From Vreelandella stevensii S18214 (GTDB taxonomy: Bacteria; Pseudomonadota; Gammaproteobacteria; Pseudomonadales; Halomonadaceae): 64,000 nucleotides of DNA. The first letter of the stretch is position 1. Every line of letters starts with the position of its first letter. Positions 36,801 to 44,300 of this stretch are shown piece after piece. The stretch is taken from positions 1 through 64,000 of the forward strand of contig NZ_AJTS01000010.1 in NCBI RefSeq assembly GCF_000275725.1, given 5' to 3'. The position numbers and the translations under genes were made by a program. The notes beneath the pieces were generated by a model. That model ran no database searches, had not been told where the DNA came from, and saw only the letters and a program-made list of their open reading frames with translations.

Positions 36801-38174
36801 GGCCAACGCCTGAGCACTGGCGGCCAGGGCGGCTTCACTGCGTGCACTGATCCGAATGGGCAGCGGGACATCCGGCACCTGACGCTCAGGCGTGGGTGTT
36901 TCCGGGGCACTTTCCAGAATGACGTGGGCGTTGGCGCCGCCAAACCCGAAGGAGTTGACGCCAATGACCAGCTTGCCTTCGGGTTTGAGCGGCTGGGCCT
37001 TGGTGACGACCCGCAGGTTCCATTCATCGAACTTGATGCGCGGGTTCAGCTTGCGAATGCCGATGGTGGCAGGCACTTCGCGGTGCTGCAGGCTGTACAG
37101 CGCTTTGGCCAGGCCCGCCACGCCGGAGGCGGTTTCCAGGTGGCCGACGTTACTCTTCACCGAGCCGATGAGTAGCGGCGTTTTGCGATGCTGGCCGATG
37201 GCTTCGCCGATGGCACGGGTTTCGATGGGGTCGCCGACGGCGGTACCGGTGCCGTGGGCTTCCAGATAGTCGATTTCGTCGGGGGAGATGCCTGCCTGTT
37301 CGTAGGCGCTGCGCATCAGGGCAATCTGGGCGCTGGGGTTGGGCACGGTGAGCCCGGTTTTGTACCCATCGGTGTTGACTGCCGAGCCCGCGACCACCGC
37401 CAGGATGTTGTCGCCATCGGCGACGGCCAGGTCGTAATCCTTGAGCAGAAACAGGCCTGCGCCTTCAGAGCGCACGTAGCCATTGCCGGCTTCGTCGAAG
37501 ACCTGGCAGCGCCCGGTGGGCGACAGCATGCTGGCCTTGGAGAAAATGATGAAGCCGTAAGGGTGCAGGTGCAGGCTGATGCCCCCTGCCAGCGCCATGG
37601 GGGTTTCACCGCTGCGAATGGATTGGCAGGCCTGGTGGAACGCCACCATGGAAGAGGAGCAGGCGGTGTCCAGCGACATGCTGGGGCCGTGCAGGTCGAA
37701 AATGTACGACAGCCGGTTGGAGGCGATGCTGGACGTGTTGCCCGTGGCCGTGGAGGCGTCGATGGCAGACATGTCGTCGGCCAGCCGATAGGAGTAGTCC
37801 AGGCTGGCAACGCCCACGAAGACGCCGCACTGGCTGCCGCGCAGCGTGCTGGGCACGATGCCGGCGCTTTCCATTGTTTCCCAGGCCAGTTCCAGCAGCA
37901 TGCGCTGCTGCGGGTCCATGTTGGCGGCTTCCCTGGGGGAAATACCGAAAAACGCTGCGTCGAACCCGCTGATATCGCCCAGGCTACCGGCGGCAAACGT
38001 CACGCTGGTACCGGGATGGCGATTATCGGGGTGCCAGAACGCCTCGTGGCTCCAGCGGTCGGGCGCTACTTGGGTGACGAGGTCTTTTTCGGCTTGCAGG
38101 TCTTGCCAGAACGTTTCAGGGGTGGTGCCTGGGAAACGATGGGCGGCACCAATAATGGCCACGCGTTTAGTCAT
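30822..38174 (-). CDS. Type I polyketide/fatty acid synthase, KS-AT-DH-(psiMT)-ER-KR-ACP (RkpA-like)
   Basis: 2450 residues, one complete reducing module. KS occupies residues 1-425 with the catalytic Cys172 in DTACSSSM, His307 in EAHGTGT and His345 in KSNVGH. AT follows at about 520-830 with Ser619 in GHSVGE and YAFHSP. DH is at about 890-1170 with His920 in HVVGEGAVFPG and LDSAFQLF. A region near 1170-1560 resembles a degenerate methyltransferase. ER lies at about 1750-2060 (IHGAAGGVGIAALQIAQWMG), KR at about 2080-2270 (YLVTGGLGGFGLKTAQWL) and ACP near 2340-2420 (DMGFDSLMGVEL). All reducing domains look intact, predicting a saturated chain by iterative use. No thioesterase is present; release by the adjacent oxoamine synthase is inferred. 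Confidence 0.93.
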   Translation of the reverse strand: MTKRVAIIGAAHRFPGTTPETFWQDLQAEKDLVTQVAPDRWSHEAFWHPDNRHPGTSVTFAAGSLGDISGFDAAFFGISPREAANMDPQQRMLLELAWETMESAGIVPSTLRGSQCGVFVGVASLDYSYRLADDMSAIDASTATGNTSSIASNRLSYIFDLHGPSMSLDTACSSSMVAFHQACQSIRSGETPMALAGGISLHLHPYGFIIFSKASMLSPTGRCQVFDEAGNGYVRSEGAGLFLLKDYDLAVADGDNILAVVAGSAVNTDGYKTGLTVPNPSAQIALMRSAYEQAGISPDEIDYLEAHGTGTAVGDPIETRAIGEAIGQHRKTPLLIGSVKSNVGHLETASGVAGLAKALYSLQHREVPATIGIRKLNPRIKFDEWNLRVVTKAQPLKPEGKLVIGVNSFGFGGANAHVILESAPETPTPERQVPDVPLPIRISARSEAALAASAQALATHLQTTEQPFYDTAHTLFHHREQHSHGALCFASSAAEAAAALSQFTEGDTSQLTMLERLNDAQGPVFVYDGNGCQWATMGHDLLDTAPAFSDAIDRVDALFQRHGHFSLRAELAGLNQQAGEEERFVSTEIAQPALFALQVALTEWLKEQGITPAAVFGHSVGEVAAAWASGALSLEDAVKVIYYRSDFQGKTRGLGEMTAVAMSADDIAPWLAKPEFDRVSLAGINSPKGITLAGDKDQLSKLEGALSAEEVFAKRLPLDYAFHSPAMDSIQEGVVEALADIQPQPTRIPYVSTVTGAVAAGDTLDAHYWWLNIREPVRFDDAATHLIQQGYNVFVEVGAHPILRRYLNESLRQQAQSGLVLGTLERHKPGLDGLQRTLSQLLLSGLTLPSGHYFPVEGQRVLLPRYPWQRTQLWVQGTRDGQGLLSRYYQHPLLGYPLAQQEHTWESQLDTKRQPWLADHVVGEGAVFPGAGFIELALAAAMQQKDSSLLDIEELEIRAPLLLDGPNGRTMRLTLDPDDGRLEIRSREPATGIEWQLNTVARRMRESRGFLLNRQAPALPSRAADYTLEQHLAMAERIGLHYGPAFQAITRGWIEGDSVIGEIHLSEAVTAQLDTLHVHPGILDSAFQLFIPLLARQAEFASQLAFVPVRVGRIQVNAEAGTPVLARAVMGKRAPHSFTADFELYDAEGRAVAVLSQTRFKAIRLNRAHHQHFSYLDIELTPAPLRAVTLPMPSEALPRLMGLSDAFSASTGQRYGQEVAPLLDSLSEAFAQQGQPAEATAPGDDAASDESAPLPPETIWQLLVQDYPDYFAPIHLVGRLGLHKEALARGTDTLESLGVTHEHLAGINRVLIGESGWQVLASELGSLMEAALAALPEGQRLALLEAGPSAPALGQRLLERLAHHSPRVTDSYRYRALTTSDTARHQAEQLQERYPLIDVQPLEETLPTLAEAQKAQLAFISADVTQPERTRQLIEALPSQLAPGAQLIVVGIHPSRWLDDLLATPGIGQAALEQATLIEWLSAQGLSVTAPMELEENGAYLLHAQAPSEQPGSAAQAPQAHTLVIADATQQALANALAAALDNVTLLSDGEPAALLAEQLRQHETPPAALNVLDLRGLRGLGQDTTAAQTQRCHLAQQWSLALEHSGLEAQGSRVTLWLLTQGYQHGDDAALWGFGRSLANEAVGHSVTLLELPEQPSTKALACIADSVTHPDTENELVITQAGTRYATRLRTLPAPHPHKASQAAPRQAMTLGFALPGQLRQLQWRPRQLPELGADEVEVRVKATGLNFRDVMYTLGLLSDEAIENGFAGPTLGLEFSGEVVAVGSNVNHLSPGQGVVGFGPASFSDRLVASQHAVAPLPEGVSYAAAATIPTTFFTVYYALKHLARLQPGEKVLIHGAAGGVGIAALQIAQWMGADIYATVGSEEKRDFLRLMGEARLYDSRSLTFAEEILEDTQGEGVDIVLNSLAGEAINQNLRALRPFGRFLELGKRDFYENTHIGLRPFRNNLSYFGIDSDQLMKVQPALTQTLFSEMMALFNDGTLSPLPFTAFSHSQVIDAFRYMQQARQIGKVVVTYEQPIAAPRQEQLGSGSLTLPANASYLVTGGLGGFGLKTAQWLVSKGARELILLSRSGPASEEAQAAIREFDAQGIKVMAAACDITDRNALANVLERAKSELSPLHGIVHAATVIDDGLIRNLDAERIHKVLAPKIDGARHLEALTQQAPLDFFVVYSSATTLFGNPGQGNYVAANHWLEAFAARRRAQGLPATCVRWGAIEDVGFLARNTRTRDALQERLGGSALRSDDALKVLEQMLLTPGPSLGVLELEWGALARFLPTSDTPRFDEIARASDDDGSLDQDDDISALLADLSPEELHSTITELLRAELASILLIDEEKIDVNRSVYDMGFDSLMGVELMTAIENRLGVQVPVMVLSEASTLDKLAGVLIQKLQQHDEDVEESPQDALASLAARHGADGITSEPASSPATETP

Positions 38175-39814
38175 TCTTGCTCCTGAGGTTCTGGTTCTGC
38201 CTTGATCACATCGCTACTTATATCGCGTCCAAACACTTGTTTAAATAGCCGGGCGCCAAGTTCGTTTGCTGCTATTCCCTGCGGCCTGTGCTCGGCAGGC
38301 GTTGGGCCAGACGGTTGCCGTTGCGTTGACCATATCATGTATGGCGTGCGGCCCGTAGGGGCGCCAAAATATCCATACGCGGCGGGCAGGATGGGCACAT
38401 GATCGCCGTACCATCCCAGTAGCCCCGGCCTTTGCGCCTCCGTCAAGGCCGTTTTGAGCCCCCCCAGCATGCGGTCTGCTTCGCCCAGATGGTGAAGATA
38501 GACTGCCAAATCCCGCAAGTGATTTGGCAGCGGCCATGGGGCGTTGGGCAGCGTCCTGGCGAGGTACTGCTGCTGGGGTGCTTCCAGGTGCAGCGGGCCG
38601 TGATTTTCCATGGTGATCACGAACACGAATAGCGGCCTATTATCGTCATCTTTCAGCAGGCGTCCAACCTTTCGTGCTACCGCCTGGTCGCCGATGTATT
38701 GGCCGTGCTTTTCCTGGGTTTCGAAGGCGCTGAGATCCAGAAAGGTGTCGAAGCCCAACAGCGGGATGACCTTGTCGCGCAGATAGAACGTGGCCGGGTA
38801 CGGGTGAATACATACGGTGCGGTACCCCTGGGCCTTGAATGCGCTGGCCACGCTGGCGAGAGGGTGGCGTGACAGCGTGCGGTAGGGGTTGAATTGACGC
38901 GGCCCCCAGTCGCTGGGGGCTAGTCCGGTCAGCACGGCGCATTCGGTGCGCACGGTGTTGGCTCCCCAGGCGGGTACGTGCAATTCGCCCTGTTCGAGGG
39001 CTTCGGCGGCGGTGGCATCGAATTGGTCAAGTAGCCCCGGTGCTACGTCCTTGCACCAGGGGCGGGGGTCGAAAAAAGACTCACTTTGCACCAGCACCAC
39101 GTTGGGCAGTGTGTGGCCTGGAAGCGTGGCTGCGGAGGGTTCTGTTCGGTGTAGGGGCTGGCTGAAGGGCTGGAACGGTGAGCTTTCCGGGGCGGGCGCG
39201 GGTGAGCGCATGAGTGCGACGCCGTAGCTCCACAGGCTGGTGTATAGCCCCGCTTCATGCAGGTCGTGTTTGGGCGCTAGCGTGGGCGGGGGCAAGCGTT
39301 TCAGGCTGGCCGCCAGCAGCAGTGCACCCGCCAGTATCAGCAGTAGGCAACTGAAGAGCCAAGGCAGGAGGCCCCAGTGGCTTACCAGGGAGGGCTCGAA
39401 ATAGAAGAAGCTGCCGATGGCCACGGCCCCAGCGCTGCTGGCGGCGATGGCGAGCCCGATGCCGAAGAAAGGCACGTAGAGCCTGGGGTGCAGGATGGCA
39501 TCCCAGAAGTACTCGAAATCGTGGCAGATGAAGGGCTCGTTGAGCGTGGCTGATTTGGTGTTGCTCGACTGCACCACCACCAGCTGCAGCGAGAGGATGA
39601 ACACGACGGCAAACCAGGGGCGCTGTAGCAGCAGTGTGAACACGCCAAACAGCAGCAGCCAGCTGCCCAAGTGCACGGCATTGGCTGCCAGGCGGCGTTG
39701 CCAGAAGGGGCGTGGCTGGGGGCGTAGCAGCGCTTCAATCAGCAGGCTACCGAGTAGCCCGGTGACCAGTGCGGGCGCCATGGCGGTGAGCGCGGTAGCG
39801 GAGAAGAGCATCAT
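38171..39814 (-). CDS. LTA-synthase/phosphoglycerol-transferase-like membrane sulfatase-fold protein
   Basis: 547 residues from the ATG at 39814, which overlaps the preceding stop (ATGA); the frame is open far upstream but there it shadows the dehydrogenase gene. The first 190 residues contain about five hydrophobic membrane segments. The extracytoplasmic domain has the alkaline-phosphatase-fold metal and nucleophile motifs: VLVQSESFFDP, NTVRTECAVLTG with the candidate nucleophile threonine, TMENHGPLH and WYGDHVPILP. LtaS/MdoB relatives transfer sn-glycerol-1-phosphate from phosphatidylglycerol, while others transfer phosphoethanolamine. A role in giving the PKS-derived lipid a phosphorylated head group is inferred from context. 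It may correspond to rhizobial RkpI, though I cannot verify homology. Confidence 0.82.
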   Translation of the reverse strand: MMLFSATALTAMAPALVTGLLGSLLIEALLRPQPRPFWQRRLAANAVHLGSWLLLFGVFTLLLQRPWFAVVFILSLQLVVVQSSNTKSATLNEPFICHDFEYFWDAILHPRLYVPFFGIGLAIAASSAGAVAIGSFFYFEPSLVSHWGLLPWLFSCLLLILAGALLLAASLKRLPPPTLAPKHDLHEAGLYTSLWSYGVALMRSPAPAPESSPFQPFSQPLHRTEPSAATLPGHTLPNVVLVQSESFFDPRPWCKDVAPGLLDQFDATAAEALEQGELHVPAWGANTVRTECAVLTGLAPSDWGPRQFNPYRTLSRHPLASVASAFKAQGYRTVCIHPYPATFYLRDKVIPLLGFDTFLDLSAFETQEKHGQYIGDQAVARKVGRLLKDDDNRPLFVFVITMENHGPLHLEAPQQQYLARTLPNAPWPLPNHLRDLAVYLHHLGEADRMLGGLKTALTEAQRPGLLGWYGDHVPILPAAYGYFGAPTGRTPYMIWSTQRQPSGPTPAEHRPQGIAANELGARLFKQVFGRDISSDVIKAEPEPQEQE

Positions 39815-40608
39815 GAGCGGCCCTCCAGGTGATCGAATCCTAGCCGCTTGATCAGCCATTGGGACATCGCTGCGGGCAGAACGGCCAGCCACCAGGTGCC
39901 GAAATTGAGCGGAAACGGAAAGCTGACCCGTGGCCGATTGGCAGCGATGCCGCGGGCAATGACGCGGGCCGCACGTTCCGGGGGCCACTCCCAGGGTTTG
40001 GGGCCTGGCATGGCGTTGCACATGGGCGAGGTGACATAGCCGGGCATGACCACGGTGACGCCGATACCGGCCGGGGCGAGCAGCCCGCGCAGGCCTTCCC
40101 CGTAGGCTTTGATGGCCGCTTTGCTGGCGCTGTAGGTGGGCGTGCTGGGCAGCCCGTGCCAGGCGGCCAGGGAGCTGATGAACACCAGTTGGCCGCTGCC
40201 CCGTGCGCGCATGGCGGGCACCAGATGGTGGGCCATGGCGATGGGGGTGGTCAGGTTGATGTCCAGCAGCGCCTGAACGTCTGGCCAGGCTTCCAGTTCG
40301 CCCGCCTGGGGCGGGTGGGTGTTCTTGCCCGCATTGGCGATCACGATATTGGGCAGGTGGTGGGTGCATAGCTCGGCCAGCCAGTTGGCCAGCGCGGTCT
40401 CATCACCGAGGTCGATGCTCGACAGCGTGACCTGGGCCCCTTGGGCGCGGCAGTTTTCGCCTACCTGTTCCAGGGCGGCGAGATTGCGGCCGTGGAGGAT
40501 CAGGTGGGTGTCGTGGTTGGCATATTCGTTGGCCAGCGCGCTGCCGATAGCCCCGGTGGCGCCGGTGATCAGCACGCAGCGGAAAGTGGTTTGGTGCGTG
40601 GTGCTCAC
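39811..40608 (-). CDS. Short-chain dehydrogenase/reductase (RkpH-like)
   Basis: 265 residues, classical SDR. The NAD(P) loop is ITGATGAIGSALANEYA, the NAG motif is VIANAGKN, the catalytic serine is in VFISSLAAWHG and the Tyr-Lys pair is in TYSASKAAIKAYG. The C-terminus ends with a hydrophobic stretch, suggesting membrane association. It overlaps kpsS and the LTA-synthase-like gene by four bases on both sides. By analogy with 3-ketosphinganine reductases and with the rkpG-rkpH pair of rhizobia, it could reduce the ketone made by the oxoamine synthase to an alcohol. That substrate is an inference from the operon. Confidence 0.88.
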   Translation of the reverse strand: MSTTHQTTFRCVLITGATGAIGSALANEYANHDTHLILHGRNLAALEQVGENCRAQGAQVTLSSIDLGDETALANWLAELCTHHLPNIVIANAGKNTHPPQAGELEAWPDVQALLDINLTTPIAMAHHLVPAMRARGSGQLVFISSLAAWHGLPSTPTYSASKAAIKAYGEGLRGLLAPAGIGVTVVMPGYVTSPMCNAMPGPKPWEWPPERAARVIARGIAANRPRVSFPFPLNFGTWWLAVLPAAMSQWLIKRLGFDHLEGRS

Positions 40609-41855
40609 AGCAGCCTCTCCAGTGGCGAGGGGCAGGCTTCGAGCACCTGGGCGGCATTATTGACCGCGAGATCGATCCCGGGCTGGCAGTAAAACCCTCC
40701 GTTGAGCTGGGTGGCATACATAACGGTGTTACGGAAATAGTCGAACAGCTGGGCGCTGGGCGGCGGTGGCTGGTGCCAGAACTCCTCCAGGCTGCCCTGG
40801 TAGGTCAGGCCCGCCATATGGTAGATGGGCTTGCTCAGTGCAAAAGTGGGGCACTGATGCTCCAAGGAGACGATGCCCACGGTGCTATTGACCGTCACCG
40901 TGCCTGCTGCATATTTGAGCAGTTGGTTGAGATCGCCCGACTCCAGGTAGACGATACGCCCCTTCAGGTCGTAGAAATTTTCCAGCCGCTGGATGATGGC
41001 CGGGTAGTCGACCAGGCCCATGTCCAGCGGGTGGTTCTTGATACATAGCAGAGCCTCTTGTGGGGCATGTGCGGCAAAGGAGCCCATCACATGATCCATG
41101 ACCTCTTCCATGTTCTCGTAAGGAGAATGATGGATGATCTGCGCGTCGGTGTTGAGCTGTAGCGGCAGCATGAAATAGGGTTGGCCGCTGTCGATGAGCG
41201 TTTTGATGCGCTGGGCGTCGCGCTTTTTCCATTTTTTCAACTGTGCGAAACGCTTTATGTAGCCTGCATACTCGATGGGCGCTTTGATGGGGGAGTGGTT
41301 TTCATACCGGTGCGCTACCAGGGGGTTGGCTAACCCGGCGGCATGGTAAGCCACATCGTGCAGAGCGCGAATTTTGAAGGATGAGCGAAAGCGCACCGGT
41401 TTTGGCAACGCAGGTAATGCCTTGCCCGCTTCGTAAAACCAGGCGGGGTCTCGCGGAAGAAGAGAGTGTCCGTTAACGCCATCTCGCTCAAGTGTTACCC
41501 AGAAGGGGCGAAAGTAGCCCTCCTCGAACACGTGAGTGCGTACCCCCGCCAGGGCGGCCTGTTCGATGGCTGGGCGGTGTATGGGGCGCCGGTCACCGAA
41601 CATGACCTGATCGGTGATCTCGTAGCGTTGCCACAGCGCGGTGATGTAATCGGGCAGCTCGCTGAGCGGGCCGCGAAACAGGTGGCTTTTGCTGTGGGTG
41701 TCCCGCCAGTAAAGGATATCCCCTGCATTGAAGTTGATTTTTACCACTCGGTGGCCGTCATCGGTCAAACGCCGAGCCAGACGCTGATAAAAGGGCGAGC
41801 ATACGCCCTGCAGGAATAAAAATGCGCGCTTCTGCTTCAACTCAATGTCTTCCAA
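40605..41855 (-). CDS. kpsS: Capsule Kdo-linker glycosyltransferase KpsS (RkpJ/LpsZ-like)
   Basis: 416 residues of the capsule biosynthesis KpsS family. Recognisable segments are FLFLQGVCSPFYQRLARRL, GDRRPIHRPAI, FEEGYFRPFWVTLERDGVN, QLNTDAQIIHHSPY, IKNHPLDMG and VNSTVGIVSLEHQCP. In E. coli group 2 capsules KpsS places the first Kdo on lysophosphatidylglycerol, and KpsC then extends the linker with alternating linkages. Here the acceptor could instead be the lipid made by the co-transcribed PKS, oxoamine synthase, SDR and phosphotransferase. It overlaps kpsC by 14 bases and the SDR gene by four. It acts at the cytoplasmic face of the inner membrane. Confidence 0.9.
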   Translation of the reverse strand: MEDIELKQKRAFLFLQGVCSPFYQRLARRLTDDGHRVVKINFNAGDILYWRDTHSKSHLFRGPLSELPDYITALWQRYEITDQVMFGDRRPIHRPAIEQAALAGVRTHVFEEGYFRPFWVTLERDGVNGHSLLPRDPAWFYEAGKALPALPKPVRFRSSFKIRALHDVAYHAAGLANPLVAHRYENHSPIKAPIEYAGYIKRFAQLKKWKKRDAQRIKTLIDSGQPYFMLPLQLNTDAQIIHHSPYENMEEVMDHVMGSFAAHAPQEALLCIKNHPLDMGLVDYPAIIQRLENFYDLKGRIVYLESGDLNQLLKYAAGTVTVNSTVGIVSLEHQCPTFALSKPIYHMAGLTYQGSLEEFWHQPPPPSAQLFDYFRNTVMYATQLNGGFYCQPGIDLAVNNAAQVLEACPSPLERLL

Positions 41856-43869
41856 TGAATACGTTACGATAGCTGCGATAGAGCCGCTGCTTCCATGTAA
41901 GCAAATGTTTTTGTGAGTGATGCTGACGCGTCCTGGCCTGCTCCAGTAGCGCGACGACGGTTTCAGCGTTACATAGCTGGCCTGTAGCAGGATCTACATA
42001 GCTGGGATACAACAGCAGGGTGCCTGCTACCAACTCATCCAATGTCAACGTGCGAGTTCGGCCAGGAGAGTGCATGGCATCGTGTGTCAGCCCCCAGCCC
42101 GCATAAAAGGGGAGGCCGTAGGTATGTACCTGACGATCACGTAGCAGCGCCTCAAAACCAGTCAAAGAACTCATGGTATGCACGGCGTCGACACGTTCCA
42201 GTAGAGCGGTGATCTCCATGTCACTGCCATCAAGATCATACAGCTGTTTGGCTTCACTATCGAGTTTGCCGACCCGCGCGCCACTGGTAACGTCTGGGTG
42301 AGCCTTGTAAATGATGAAGGCATCAGGCTGGTTTTGGCGTACGGTGCGCAGCAGGGCGCTGTTGGTGTTGATGTTGGGTGACCCTGCTGCGATAGAGGCA
42401 TCGCTTTCCACTTGGCCGGGTACCAGGATGATGACTCTGTCATCGGGTAACTGGATATCCGTATTGCCTTGCACGTTATATTTTGACAGCTTCAGCGCGA
42501 CCAGTCGTTTTCGTAGCTGTGCTGCTCTTTCCAGCAGAGATGCCTCCATGGGATGTGTGTTGAGCAAACGCTCCAGATCGCTTGGCTGGTTCGGGTCGTA
42601 GTAAATGCCCGATGCATCGATCACCAATGAGAGGGGTTGGGATAAGTCAACGCCTAGCCCTACTGAGCGAATAAACCCGTCTTCCATGCGCCAAATATGA
42701 GGCAAATATTCCGCATGACGCGTTTTGAATGCTGCGTCGATGCGGCTTGACCATACCAATATGCGTGGTTGGGCACGGTTATCTGGTAAGAGTTTGGGTA
42801 ATTCCTTGATGTGCTTGATATTTGATGCAGGCCCAAGGAAATGGCCAACAAAGCGTCGTTTCCAAAATGAAAAACCGCAGGCTAACCACTCGCCGCGCAG
42901 GTGCTCTTGCTGACGCTTCTGGTCGGCAATCAAATGGATCGTTTCTTCTAGTGTGCAAGCTTCTTGCGTATATGGGTTAACGTAGCGGGTATAGCGCAGG
43001 TAGGCTGCGGCAAACACTTCGGTGAGCGTCCTGGTCGTGCGCCTGCGAGCGCATGAAAGCCGATCATGGGTGAGTCCCCATCCTGCATAAAATGGCAGGC
43101 CAAAGCAGTGCACTTGCTTTCCTGCCAACAATGCCTCGAACCCCAACTGGCTGGTAACCACATAGACGGTGTCTACCTGGTCGAACAGGGCCCAAGGGTT
43201 GATGTCTTCGCTCACGACATGACAGCGAGGATGATCAAGCGCTTGTGTGAGGTGGCCTTTTTTCTTGCCTGCGATGACGTCCGGGTGAATCTTGACCAGA
43301 ACATGCTCAGTGGGGTGATTGGCCAGGGCTTCCTCTAACATGGATGAAAAGCTTTCTGCGCTGGCTCCACCATGCGTAATGGAGGCATCCCCTGCGGTCT
43401 GATCGACCACTAATACCTTACCTTTAGAGCCCACCAACCGCTTGTCAGGAGCATGGTTGTATTTTGATAGGCGGCATTGAGTCAGAAGGTGCATGCAGGT
43501 AGTGGCGTGACTTAGCTCTTCGGCCGTGAACGTGGCATCGTTCAGGCAGTTTTCCAGGTCACTGGGACGTGAGGCATCATAGTAAATGCCGGTATGATCG
43601 ACGACCATGCTGTGGGGCTGGTAGCCATGGACTCCCAGGCCAAGTGATCTGATGAAGCCATCTTCAAGCGCGACATAGGGCAACCCATGACGTTTGGCAT
43701 AATCTCTGGCGCGCTTTGCGGTCGGCTTGAATCCCCATCCTATGACCGCAGAGGGCTTGGCGGTGAATGTGCCGATGCGCATAAAACGGTCAAACTCGGG
43801 GAGCAGCGTTGCCAAAGAGGCAAGTTTGCCGATACCTTTTGAAATATAACCCGCCGTACGTTTTGCCAT
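41842..43869 (-). CDS. kpsC: Capsule poly-Kdo transferase KpsC (two tandem domains)
   Basis: 675 residues made of two homologous halves, about 1-330 and 340-675, as in KpsC. The halves share EDGFIRSLGLGV / EDGFIRSVGLGV, GIYYDASRPSDLE / GIYYDPNQPSDLE, GDASITHGGAS / SDASIAAGSP and GLPFYAGWGLTHD in both. The two domains are known to add beta-Kdo residues with two different linkages to the KpsS product, building the oligo-Kdo linker between lipid and capsule. It is the first gene of the minus-strand arm and its promoter must lie in the 431-base gap at 43870-44300. CMP-Kdo would come from the kdsB gene at the other end of the locus. Confidence 0.93.
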   Translation of the reverse strand: MAKRTAGYISKGIGKLASLATLLPEFDRFMRIGTFTAKPSAVIGWGFKPTAKRARDYAKRHGLPYVALEDGFIRSLGLGVHGYQPHSMVVDHTGIYYDASRPSDLENCLNDATFTAEELSHATTCMHLLTQCRLSKYNHAPDKRLVGSKGKVLVVDQTAGDASITHGGASAESFSSMLEEALANHPTEHVLVKIHPDVIAGKKKGHLTQALDHPRCHVVSEDINPWALFDQVDTVYVVTSQLGFEALLAGKQVHCFGLPFYAGWGLTHDRLSCARRRTTRTLTEVFAAAYLRYTRYVNPYTQEACTLEETIHLIADQKRQQEHLRGEWLACGFSFWKRRFVGHFLGPASNIKHIKELPKLLPDNRAQPRILVWSSRIDAAFKTRHAEYLPHIWRMEDGFIRSVGLGVDLSQPLSLVIDASGIYYDPNQPSDLERLLNTHPMEASLLERAAQLRKRLVALKLSKYNVQGNTDIQLPDDRVIILVPGQVESDASIAAGSPNINTNSALLRTVRQNQPDAFIIYKAHPDVTSGARVGKLDSEAKQLYDLDGSDMEITALLERVDAVHTMSSLTGFEALLRDRQVHTYGLPFYAGWGLTHDAMHSPGRTRTLTLDELVAGTLLLYPSYVDPATGQLCNAETVVALLEQARTRQHHSQKHLLTWKQRLYRSYRNVFIGRH

Positions 43870-44300
43870 GGTTGAGGCTGCAGTCCATGTCGTTCAAAGT
43901 GTTAGGCGTTGTCTGAAAAGGGGGTAGGCTTGACCATACGGCGTTAAGCATGGGCTTGTGAGTGAATTCGCTCAATGCGCTCATTAATAGCTTGTAAAGG
44001 ATGCCTTTTCGCCCATGTTTGCCTTGTCTGGTCTGCGCTCGCTGACTTTTCACACCAAGCCCTGGTAGGCGGCGAACATACGTGAATTGGGCAGGGTTAT
44101 CAATTCAGCAGCACGCGCTTTACGAACAGGTTACATTGCCATGCAGAGCATGTCGCATAACCGGGGTTCCGGCAACGTTACTAATGCGAATTAAATCAAC
44201 GCGCAACTTGCTGCTCTTTTTGATAAGTTGGACTTAGTAAGTAGGCATGAGGCCTGTTCCTCATATTTTTCAGGGAATGCTCACGAAATAGGAACTTCTG
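43870..44300. other. Intergenic region between kpsC and the broken diguanylate cyclase gene
   Basis: This 431-base gap has no supportable gene. It must carry the promoter of the minus-strand kps/PKS arm and that of the plus-strand cyclase. An inverted repeat ATGAGG/CCTCAT at 44247-44264 followed by ATTTTT resembles a weak terminator or operator just before the cyclase start. I see no convincing -35/-10 pair and no ops/JUMPstart motif (GGCGGTAGC) on the minus strand here. Confidence 0.5.

Noticed and set aside
38676-38684. Minus-strand GGCGGTAGC, the core of the RfaH ops element
   Set aside because: It lies inside the LTA-synthase-like coding sequence in the middle of an operon and encodes normal residues. 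A nine-base match is expected by chance at about this frequency in 64 kb on both strands.
39815-40369. Upstream extension of the LTA-synthase-like frame (185 codons)
   Set aside because: It translates the SDR gene in another frame and is Arg/Pro/His-rich; the ATGA overlap start at 39814 leads straight into membrane segments.
44247-44270. Hairpin ATGAGG/CCTCAT followed by Ts as a terminator
   Set aside because: The stem is only six base pairs with modest GC and there is no upstream plus-strand gene to terminate; kept only as a note in the intergenic entry.
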